From CAIOYC01 sp965277345 (GTDB taxonomy: Bacteria; Pseudomonadota; Alphaproteobacteria; Caulobacterales; Caulobacteraceae), in assembly GCA_965277345.1 (NCBI GenBank), contig CBDICI010000004.1:558001-622000 (forward strand): a stretch of DNA of 64,000 nucleotides, read 5' to 3'. Position numbers and translations under genes: made by a program. Shown piece after piece: positions 55,419-62,893 of the stretch. The notes under the pieces are model-generated. The model did no database searches and had not been told where the DNA came from. It was given only the letters and a program-made list of their open reading frames with translations. Numbering within the stretch: position 1 is the first letter of the stretch; each line of letters opens with the position of its first letter.

Positions 55419-56297
55419 ATGCTGCAGATCGACGAGCTGACCCACGTCTATGCCAATGGGGTGAAGGCGCTGGATAATGTGTCGCTGACCATTCCCTTCG
55501 GCATGTACGGGCTTTTGGGGCCGAACGGGGCGGGCAAGTCGACGCTGATGCGCTCCATCGCCACCCTGCAGACACCGACGTCGGGCCAGATCCGCTTCGA
55601 CGAGATCGACGTGATCAAGAGCCCGGAGACGCTGCGCCGCACCCTGGGCTACCTGCCGCAGGACTTCGGCGTCTATCCCCGGGTTTCGGCCTACGACATG
55701 CTCAATCACATGGCGGTGCTGAAGGGGTTGTCCAACGCCCGCGAGCGCAAGGCCGAGGTGGAGCGCCTGCTGGAACAGACCAACCTCTATGGCGTGCGGA
55801 CCAAGGCGCTGGCCGGCTTCTCCGGCGGGATGCGCCAGCGTTTCGGCATCGCCCAGGCGCTGCTCGGCGGCCCCCGCCTGATCATCGTCGACGAGCCCAC
55901 GGCGGGTCTGGACCCCGAGGAGCGCAACCGCTTCCTCAACCTGCTGGCCGAGATCGGCGAGAACGTGGTCATCATCCTTTCCACCCACATCGTCGAGGAT
56001 GTGGCCGACCTTTGTCCGCAGATGGCGATCATCGCCGGGGGGCGGATCGTGCGCACCGGCGCGCCGGCGGCGCTGATGCAGCAACTGGAAGGCCGCATCT
56101 GGACCAAGACCGTGGACAAGGCGGAGCTTGAGGCGCTGCGCGGCCGCTACCAGGTGATCTCCACCCGCCTGTTCGCCGGCCGCACGATGGTGCACGTGCT
56201 GAGCGAGACCGATCCCGGCGACGGATTCACCCCGCACCGCGGCGGGCTGGAGGACGTCTACTTCTCCGCCCTGCACGCCGCCCGCAAAGCCGCCTGA
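55419..56297 (+). CDS. ABC transporter ATP-binding protein paired with permease-M1 fusion
   Basis: A 292-residue ATPase with Walker A GPNGAGKS, Q-loop PQDFG, signature FSGGMRQRF and Walker B LIIVDEPTAGLD, plus STHIVEDVADLC. The ATG at 55419 has GAGGGGCGG upstream. The next gene begins 14 bases on and encodes a permease fused to a peptidase, so the two likely form one complex. The substrate is unknown; relatives are annotated as ABC-2 exporters. Confidence 0.9.
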   Translation: MLQIDELTHVYANGVKALDNVSLTIPFGMYGLLGPNGAGKSTLMRSIATLQTPTSGQIRFDEIDVIKSPETLRRTLGYLPQDFGVYPRVSAYDMLNHMAVLKGLSNARERKAEVERLLEQTNLYGVRTKALAGFSGGMRQRFGIAQALLGGPRLIIVDEPTAGLDPEERNRFLNLLAEIGENVVIILSTHIVEDVADLCPQMAIIAGGRIVRTGAPAALMQQLEGRIWTKTVDKAELEALRGRYQVISTRLFAGRTMVHVLSETDPGDGFTPHRGGLEDVYFSALHAARKAA

Positions 56298-56311
56298 CCC
56301 GGGCCGCGCGG

Positions 56312-59300
56312 ATGTTCCTCGAGATCCTCGGCTTCGAGTTCCGCTACCAGCTCCGCAATCCGGTGTTCTGGGTGGCGGGCATCGTCTTCTTCCTGCTGGC
56401 TTTCGGCCTCGCCTCCACCCCGTTCGTGCAGCTGGGCTCCGGCGCCAACGTGCATAAGAACGCCCCCCTGGCCATCGTCACCGCCAATGCGGCGTTCACC
56501 ATCTTCTACATGTTCATCACCGCGGCCTTCGTCTCCAACGTCATCACCCGCGACGACGAGACCGGCTATGGCCCGATCCTGCGCACGACGCGGATCGCCA
56601 AGTTCGACTATCTGTACGGCCGCTTCACCGGGGCCTTCCTCGCCGCCGCCCTGGCCTATCTGTCGATCACCCTGGGACTGATCGTCGGCGCCGCGATGCC
56701 TTGGGTGGACAAGGAGACGCTGGGGCCGTTCGTGCCCGGCCATTACCTGCAGGCTTATCTGATCTGGGGTGCACCGGACGTCTTCATCACCTCGGCGCTG
56801 CTGTTCGCCCTCTCCACCGTCACCCGCTCCATGGCCTGGACCTATGTTGGGGTCGTGGCGCTGTTCATTGCCCAGTCGGCGCTGGGTGCGGTGCTGCGCA
56901 AACCGGGCCTGGAGCAGGTGGCGGCGCTGTGGGATCCCTTCGGCGGCGCGGCCTTCCGCTACGCCACGCAATATTGGACGTCGTCGGAATCCAACACGCT
57001 GATCCCGCCGTTCACGGGCTATCTGGCCGCCAACCGGGCCTTGTGGGTCGCCATCGCGCTGGGCTTTCTGGCCGCCGCCTACGCGCTGTTCCGCTTCCAG
57101 TCGCCGGCGCTGAGCGGCAAGGCGAGGAAGGCGGAGAAGCTGGCCAGCCGCGCCGCCATCCTCGACGGCGCCAAACCCCGAACCGCTGCGGCGAGCGTGC
57201 CATTGGCCACGCCGAGCTTCGGCGCGGCCACGGCGTGGGGCCAGTTCATGGCCCGCGCCCGACTGGACTTCGCCCAGGTGTTCAAGAGCCCGGCCTATCC
57301 GGTGCTGCTGGCCATGGGCGCGCTGCTGTCGATCTTGCAGATCGTGCTGTCGGTGGATGTGTCGCTCTATGGCGGCAAGGTCTATCCGCTGACGCGGGTG
57401 ATGATCCAGACCGTCTCCGGCGGGTTCGCCTTCGTGGCGCTGATCGTGGCGGTCTATTATTCCGGCGAACTGGTCTGGCGCGAACAGGACCGCAAGACCC
57501 ACGAGATCATCGACGCCACGCCGACGCCGGACTGGGCTTTCGTCGCGCCGAAGGTAGCGGCCATCGCGCTGCTGCTGATTTCCACCCTGGTGGTGTCGGT
57601 CCTGGTCTGCGCGGCCCTGCAGGTATTCCGCGGCTTTCCACGGATCGAGCTCGGCAAATACCTGACCTGGTACGTCCTGCCCCAGGCGGTGGGGTTCATG
57701 GAGGTCGCGGCCCTCGCCGTCTTCGTCCAGGCCATCGTCCCGCACAAGTTCTGGGGCTGGGGCGCCATGCTGCTCTATGGCCTGTCCACCCTCGTGTTCG
57801 GGGCCTTGGGCTGGGAGCACAACCTCTACAACTATGCCGGGACCAACGAGGTCCCGCTGACCGACCTGCATTCCACCGGGGTGGCGGGGGCGGCGGCGTG
57901 GTGGTTCCGCCTCTATTGGGGCGCGGTGGCCCTGGTGCTGCTGGTGCTGGCCTATGGCCTGTGGCGGCGGGGGACCGAAAGCCGGCTGCGGCCGCGGCTG
58001 GCCCGCCTGCCTGCCCGGATGCGCGGCGGCGCCGGCCTATTGCTCGGCGTCGGACTGTTGACGACCGTGTGCGTCGGCGGCTTCATCTTCTACAACGCCA
58101 ACATCCTGAACCGCTATGAGAGCCATCTCGACGTGGAGCGGCGCACCGCCGACTACGAGAAGGCGCTGTTGCCGTTCGAGACCCTGCCCCAGCCCAAGGT
58201 CACCGACGTGGTGCTGAGCGTTGATCTGCATCCCGGCACGCTGGAAGCCACCACCAACGGCGTCTATGTGATGGAGAACCGCACCGCCGAGCCGATCCGC
58301 GCGCTGCACGTGCGCTTCGATCCCGACGCCAAGGTGATGAGCCTGTCGGTGGAGGGCGCGCGGCCGACCAAGACCTTCGAGCGCTTCAACTACCGCATCC
58401 TGACCTTCGACAATCCGATGCAGCCCGGCGAGAAGCGCCGCCTGTCGTTCCAGACCTGGATCGGCCAGAAGGGCTTCAAGAACGACCGCGAGATCGAACG
58501 CATCTCCGCCAACGGCGCCTTCATCAACAACGAGCAGATCGCACCGCAGCTCGGCATGGACCGCACCGGCCTGTTGCAGGACCGCGCCACGCGCCGCAAG
58601 TACGGTCTGCCCGCCGAACTGCGCATGGCCAAGCTGGAGGACGTGCCGGCCCGCCAGTTCAACCTCCTGACCAAGTCGGCCGACTGGGTCAACGCCGACA
58701 TCACCGTCACCACCGACGCCGGCCAGACGCCGATCGCGCCGGGCTATACGGTGTCCGACCAGACCGCCGGCGATCGCCATATCGTCAGGTTCAAGACCGA
58801 CGCGCCGATCCTGCCCTTTTTCGACATCCAGTCGGGCCGCTATCGGGTGAAACGTGAGACCTACAAGGGGATCGATCTGGCGGTCTATTACGACCCGCAG
58901 CATCCCTGGAATGTGGACCGGATGGTCAAGGCGCTGGAACTCGGCCTCGACTACGACCAAGCCAACTTCTCGCCCTATCAGTTCCATCAGGTGCGGATCG
59001 TCGAGTTCCCCGCCCCCGTGGGCGGCTTCGCCCAATCCTTCGCCAACACCCTGGCCTGGTCCGAGGGGCTCGGCTTCACCATGGACGTGCGCGACCGGAA
59101 CCGGATCGATCTCGTCACCTACGTCGCCGCCCACGAGCTCGGCCACCAGTGGTGGGCGCACCAGGTGATCGGCGCCAATGTGCAGGGCGTCACCATGCTG
59201 GACGAGACCTTCGCCCAGTATTCGGCGATCATGGCCATGGAGCGCCTGTACGGCCGCGACCAGATCCGCCGCTTCCTGAAATACGAGCAGGACGCCTATC

Positions 59301-59950
59301 TGAAGGCGCGGGGGACCGACCCCCTGCCGGAGGAGCCGCTGTATCGGGTGGAGAACCAGCAATACATCCACTACCGCAAGGGTTCGGTGGTGATGTACCG
59401 GCTGAAGGACCAGCTGGGCGAGGAGGTGGTCAACCGGGCGCTGCGCCGCCTGCTGCACGACTTTGCGTTCAAGCCGGCGCCCTATCCGGTCTCCACCGAC
59501 TTCCTCACCGATCTGCGCCAGGAGGCCGGCCCCGATCCCGCCAAACAGCAGATCATCACCGACCTGTTCGAGAAGATCACCCTTTATGACCTCAAGGCCA
59601 AGGCGGCGACGGCGAAGGCGCTGCCCGGCGGCAAGTGGGACGTGGCCCTGAACGTGCAGGCCGGAACCCAGCCCGGCGCCACCGGCAAGGAATATGACGA
59701 CGGATCGGGCAGGGCGGTGGCGCGGCCGCCGCTGGACGAGGTGGTGGAGCTCGGCCTGTTCGCTAGGGAGCCCGGCAAGGCCGACTTCGGCTCCAAGGAC
59801 GTGATCCTGATGCAGCGCGTGCACCTGAAATCCGGCCTGCAGACGATCCACTTCACCGTCGATCGAAAGCCCACCTTCGCCGGCGTCGACCCCTACAACA
59901 CCCTCATCGACCGCAACACCGACGACAACCTGGTGGCGGTAGGGAGGTAG
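56312..59950 (+). CDS. ABC permease fused to an M1-family aminopeptidase
   Basis: A 1212-residue two-part protein. The first 590 residues are a permease with about twelve membrane segments in two halves (start MFLEILGFEFRYQLRNPVFW; second half from DFAQVFKSPAYPVLLAMGAL). The rest is exported or periplasmic with an M1 gluzincin domain: HELGH at 941-945 and LDETFAQY supplying the Glu zinc ligand 20 residues after HELGH (M1 norm 19). The classical GAMEN motif is replaced by APVGGFAQSF. It probably processes peptides coupled to transport. Confidence 0.9.
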   Translation: MFLEILGFEFRYQLRNPVFWVAGIVFFLLAFGLASTPFVQLGSGANVHKNAPLAIVTANAAFTIFYMFITAAFVSNVITRDDETGYGPILRTTRIAKFDYLYGRFTGAFLAAALAYLSITLGLIVGAAMPWVDKETLGPFVPGHYLQAYLIWGAPDVFITSALLFALSTVTRSMAWTYVGVVALFIAQSALGAVLRKPGLEQVAALWDPFGGAAFRYATQYWTSSESNTLIPPFTGYLAANRALWVAIALGFLAAAYALFRFQSPALSGKARKAEKLASRAAILDGAKPRTAAASVPLATPSFGAATAWGQFMARARLDFAQVFKSPAYPVLLAMGALLSILQIVLSVDVSLYGGKVYPLTRVMIQTVSGGFAFVALIVAVYYSGELVWREQDRKTHEIIDATPTPDWAFVAPKVAAIALLLISTLVVSVLVCAALQVFRGFPRIELGKYLTWYVLPQAVGFMEVAALAVFVQAIVPHKFWGWGAMLLYGLSTLVFGALGWEHNLYNYAGTNEVPLTDLHSTGVAGAAAWWFRLYWGAVALVLLVLAYGLWRRGTESRLRPRLARLPARMRGGAGLLLGVGLLTTVCVGGFIFYNANILNRYESHLDVERRTADYEKALLPFETLPQPKVTDVVLSVDLHPGTLEATTNGVYVMENRTAEPIRALHVRFDPDAKVMSLSVEGARPTKTFERFNYRILTFDNPMQPGEKRRLSFQTWIGQKGFKNDREIERISANGAFINNEQIAPQLGMDRTGLLQDRATRRKYGLPAELRMAKLEDVPARQFNLLTKSADWVNADITVTTDAGQTPIAPGYTVSDQTAGDRHIVRFKTDAPILPFFDIQSGRYRVKRETYKGIDLAVYYDPQHPWNVDRMVKALELGLDYDQANFSPYQFHQVRIVEFPAPVGGFAQSFANTLAWSEGLGFTMDVRDRNRIDLVTYVAAHELGHQWWAHQVIGANVQGVTMLDETFAQYSAIMAMERLYGRDQIRRFLKYEQDAYLKARGTDPLPEEPLYRVENQQYIHYRKGSVVMYRLKDQLGEEVVNRALRRLLHDFAFKPAPYPVSTDFLTDLRQEAGPDPAKQQIITDLFEKITLYDLKAKAATAKALPGGKWDVALNVQAGTQPGATGKEYDDGSGRAVARPPLDEVVELGLFAREPGKADFGSKDVILMQRVHLKSGLQTIHFTVDRKPTFAGVDPYNTLIDRNTDDNLVAVGR

Positions 59951-60141
59951 GGATGGGCTTGGCGGATAGGCGTACTTAGGCGCGCTGAAGGATGACGTTT
60001 CTAATGTCGGTAGGGGTGGAAAGGCGGACGTCGACCGAGTCGACACCGCACGGCGATGCTAAAGGCAACTGGGGGCGGAAATTGTCTGGGTTGCGGTTTA
60101 GCCTCAATCGCGAACGTTAACAGGCAAGCGGAACAATACCT
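59951..60141. other. Intergenic region of lower GC after the permease-M1 gene
   Basis: No gene was found. Composition drops relative to the flanks. GTTTAGCC and GTTAAC-type AT-rich segments near 60095-60120 may be promoter sequence for the lipoprotein gene. Confidence 0.35.
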
Positions 60142-60552
60142 TTGAAACTCCGCGCAATCGCTATCGGTATTTTAGGCCCCGTACTGGGAGCGTGCCATCC
60201 AAAGCCCGGCCCGCCCCCGACCGAAACAGGGGGCGTCGGCATTAGGCCCCCGTACGTCGATTTTCAGACCACGGAGAACGGAAAGACCATCGAATGGTCA
60301 AGTGACGGAAGGCGCCACCCCGCGATGCAGGTCCCGGCTATTGCGCCAATCCCAGCCATTCCCCCTATCCCGCCCATTCGCCCCCCACCACCTTTGCAAG
60401 TGGCTGACGATGTGACGGGCCGGAATACTACTCGAACGATCACGCACCACAAGGATCGAACTACAACGACGGTCGTCGAAAGTCACTGGACCCCACTTCT
60501 ACTCGAAAATGACCGCGACCACCGAGGCCCCAAGATCGATGGCGCGCGGTAG
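60142..60552 (+). CDS. Putative lipoprotein with Pro-rich region
   Basis: A 136-residue frame from TTG 60142, MKLRAIAIGILGPVLGACHP, with a lipobox LGAC (Cys18). The middle is Pro/Ile repeats (AIAPIPAIPPIPPIRPPPPL) and the C-terminus a charged TTRTITHHKDRTTTTVVES. Lower GC and unusual codons, including TTA and AGG, set it apart from its neighbours. No strong ribosome site is visible, so the gene is less certain than others; it has no recognised family. Confidence 0.5.
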   Translation: MKLRAIAIGILGPVLGACHPKPGPPPTETGGVGIRPPYVDFQTTENGKTIEWSSDGRRHPAMQVPAIAPIPAIPPIPPIRPPPPLQVADDVTGRNTTRTITHHKDRTTTTVVESHWTPLLLENDRDHRGPKIDGAR

Positions 60553-60720
60553 TTTCACATTCAACGGGAGATGCTTTGAAGGTCGGCAAAGGGCAATGAG
60601 CGCGTAGGTTCGTCGCCGTGTAGGCACGAATGTCATCGGCAAAGAGGTGGCCTTGCGCTACGCCAAGCCAGCCGCCGCCCCACCGCTGACCTTGCAGCGG
60701 GGCGGCGTAGACGCCTTCCC

Positions 60721-61578
60721 CTAGACCAACGTCCGCTTGTAGAGCGCGCTGAGTTCGCCCCAGGCCTTTTCGGCGCCGGCCTCGTTGTAGACGGCGCTGC
60801 CCTTGACGCACCAGCCGTGGTTGCAGCCGTCATAGACCTCCACCAGCGCCGGGCGTTTCACCGCGGCATAGGCGGCCTTCAGCTTGTCCTTGGCGTCGGG
60901 CTGGGCCTTGTCGTCATTGGCGGCGATGGCGTTCACGAACTGCGCCCGGGTGGTGGGGATGAGCAGGTGCGGGCTGTCCGGCTTGTCGGTGACCAGCGCC
61001 GCGCCGTGGAAGGTCGCCGCGCCGCCGATGCGGTCCGGGACCGCCGCCGCCGTGCGGAACGTCAGCGGCCCGCCCATGCAATAGCCCTGCACACCGGCCT
61101 TCTTCTTCGTATCGGTCTGCGGCTGGGCGTCGAGGAAGGCGACGAAAGCCGGGCCGTCCTTCATCGTCGTCTCCGCGGTGAGCGAGGCCATGAGCGGGAA
61201 ATATGTCTTCCGCACCTCCGGATCGGCGAAGTTCGGCTCCGGCCCGTCGGTGGCGGCCTTCATGCTGCGGTAGAAGGGGTTTGGGACCAGGACCACGTAC
61301 CCCTGAGCGGCCAGACGCCGGCCCATGTCGCGGAACACGGGGCGCAGGCCGAAGATGTCGGTCCAGATCAGCACGGCGGGATGCCTGCCTTTCGCCGGAT
61401 AGAACAGCACCGCATCGGCCTCCCCGTCCGGGGTCTTCACCGTCACGTCCCTGGAAATCACCGTCTCGGCGGCGAAGGCGGGGCCGGCGGCCACTGCGGC
61501 GAGCGCGGCGGCGGAGAGCGCCACCGTCCGGCGCGACACGCCGGGTTCGTTGAATTGGTGGATGTCTTCATCGCACAT
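60721..61578 (-). CDS. Dienelactone hydrolase family protein, Tat-exported
   Basis: A 285-residue alpha/beta hydrolase with a twin-arginine signal (GVSRRTVALSAAALAAVAAG). The nucleophile is Cys in VQGYCMGG (GxCxGG), with the His in GCNHGWC and the Asp expected near VEVYDG. DLH enzymes open lactone rings; exported ones of this type have unknown substrates. The start at 61578 (MCDEDIHQFNEP) has GGAG upstream; a longer frame to 61620 exists. It occupies the place where trmD commonly follows rimM. Confidence 0.9.
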   Translation of the reverse strand: MCDEDIHQFNEPGVSRRTVALSAAALAAVAAGPAFAAETVISRDVTVKTPDGEADAVLFYPAKGRHPAVLIWTDIFGLRPVFRDMGRRLAAQGYVVLVPNPFYRSMKAATDGPEPNFADPEVRKTYFPLMASLTAETTMKDGPAFVAFLDAQPQTDTKKKAGVQGYCMGGPLTFRTAAAVPDRIGGAATFHGAALVTDKPDSPHLLIPTTRAQFVNAIAANDDKAQPDAKDKLKAAYAAVKRPALVEVYDGCNHGWCVKGSAVYNEAGAEKAWGELSALYKRTLV

Positions 61579-61645
61579 GGGTCGGGGCTCCGGCTTGGGT
61601 CGGCCGAAATCTAGACCCATTCCGGTTCAGAGGGAATCACCCGAA

Positions 61646-62152
61646 CTACTCGCCGTCGATCTCGCCCGGCGGCTCAGTCACGATCAGGCCTTCGGCAAGC
61701 TTGACCACGGGCACGGCGGCACGGGTGAAGGGGAGGAAGTAGCTCGCGCCTTCCGGCGGATCGATCTCCAGGATATCGCCCGCGCCGAAGTTGTGCACGG
61801 CGCGGACCTGGCCGAGCGGGGCGCCGGCCGTGTCCACCACCCTGAGGCCGATCAGGTCGGCGAGATAAAACTCGTCCTCGTCCTGCGGGTCCGCGAAGGC
61901 TTCGCGCGGCGCGTAGAGTTCGAGCCCGCGCAGCGCGTCGGCGGCCTCCTTGCTGGCCACCTCGGGGGCGCGGACCACCAGCCCCTCCTTGTGCAGACGC
62001 CCCGTTTGCAGGGTGAGGGCGGGCCGGCCGTCGTCGGTCAGCAGCGTGCGATAGCGGACGAGCGCCATGGGATCGTCGCCGAACGGCGTGATCCGCACCT
62101 CGCCCCGCACGCCGAACGCGCCCGCGACCCGCCCGACCAGGATGAGCTTCAT
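61646..62152 (-). CDS. rimM: Ribosome maturation factor RimM
   Basis: A 168-residue 16S-processing factor with an N-terminal RimM domain (LILVGRVAGAFGVRGEVRI) and a C-terminal PRC-barrel (YLADLIGLRVVDTAGAPLG). It binds S19 and assists 30S head assembly. It lies downstream of rpsP in the ffh-rpsP-rimM gene order; a palindromic repeat fills the rpsP-rimM gap. Confidence 0.95.
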   Translation of the reverse strand: MKLILVGRVAGAFGVRGEVRITPFGDDPMALVRYRTLLTDDGRPALTLQTGRLHKEGLVVRAPEVASKEAADALRGLELYAPREAFADPQDEDEFYLADLIGLRVVDTAGAPLGQVRAVHNFGAGDILEIDPPEGASYFLPFTRAAVPVVKLAEGLIVTEPPGEIDGE

Positions 62153-62156
62153 AAGG

Positions 62157-62300
62157 CCCCTCCGCCCTGCGGGGAGGGGTTTGGGGTGGGGGTGCGGCTG
62201 ACGAAGGCGCCCGTCCTTACGCGCGAACGTTCCGACCTCGCGCTGGCACCCCCCTCACCCTGCCCTCTCCCCCGCAAGGGGTAAGAGGGTTGGTGGATCA
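62157..62300. repeat. Palindromic repeat, CCCTCACCCTGCC family, between rpsP and rimM
   Basis: CCCCTCCGCCCTGCGGGGAG, then TTTGGGGTGGGGGTG at the left; CACCCCCCTCACCCTGCCCT, then CTCCCCCGCAAGGGG at the right. The halves are inverted and each forms its own hairpin. Same family as 10229-10335. The repeat ends at the rpsP stop. Confidence 0.75.
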
Positions 62301-62849
62301 TCACCCCTCGACCGGGGTTTCTTGGGCGGCCTCTTCGGCGGTGGTTTCGGCAGCCGGAGCTTCCTCGGCAGCGGCTTCCACCGGCGCTTCGGCTTCGGGT
62401 TCGGGTTCGGCGGCGGCCGCTTCAGGCTCGGGCTCAGCCGCGGCGGCGGCCGTGGCGGCGGCTTCGGCGGCCTCGGCCTTGGCGGCGGCTTCCGCCTCGG
62501 CGCGATCGGTCTCGCGCTGGGCGCGCTCGGCGGTGCGCTCCTCGGACTTCTTGCCGGGCTTGCCCTTGGTGGGATTGTTGGAGGCTTCCCACTTGGCCAG
62601 GCCCTCCTTGGACAGGAAGCGCGCCACGCGGTCGGTGGGCTGGGCGCCCTTCTTCAGCCAGTCCTGGATACGCTCGGCCTTCAGCGTCACGCGCTGGTCG
62701 CCGTTCGGGCCGTCCTTGGGCAGCAGCGGGTTGTAGGTTCCCACCTTCTCGATGAAGCGCCCGTCGCGGGGCGAGTGGCTGTCGGCGATGACGATGGAAT
62801 AGTAGGGGCGCTTCTTGGCGCCGCCGCGGGCGAGGCGGATCTTCAGCAT
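62301..62849 (-). CDS. rpsP: 30S ribosomal protein S16 with long acidic tail
   Basis: A 182-residue protein. The first 80 residues are S16: MLKIRLARGGAKKRPYYSIV, ADSHSPRDGRFIEKVGTYNP and the helical PTDRVARFLSKEGL. The remainder is an Ala/Glu/Pro low-complexity tail (EPEPEAAAAEPEPEAEAP and on), much longer than in most bacteria but typical of Caulobacterales S16. The tail is probably disordered on the ribosome surface. Confidence 0.95.
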   Translation of the reverse strand: MLKIRLARGGAKKRPYYSIVIADSHSPRDGRFIEKVGTYNPLLPKDGPNGDQRVTLKAERIQDWLKKGAQPTDRVARFLSKEGLAKWEASNNPTKGKPGKKSEERTAERAQRETDRAEAEAAAKAEAAEAAATAAAAAEPEPEAAAAEPEPEAEAPVEAAAEEAPAAETTAEEAAQETPVEG

Positions 62850-62893
62850 AGGGACTATCTTTCGTTTCTTGGTCGTTCGGGTTGGGGTGAGGT

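Noticed and set aside
56258..57871. 537-codon minus-strand frame under the permease-M1 gene
   Set aside because: Composition is Gln/Gly/Arg-rich with no domain; the plus-strand permease with membrane segments explains the sequence.
8478..62300. CRISPR array from the many repeats
   Set aside because: The repeats are palindromic, 100-150 bases long and far apart. There is no regular spacer pattern and no cas gene.
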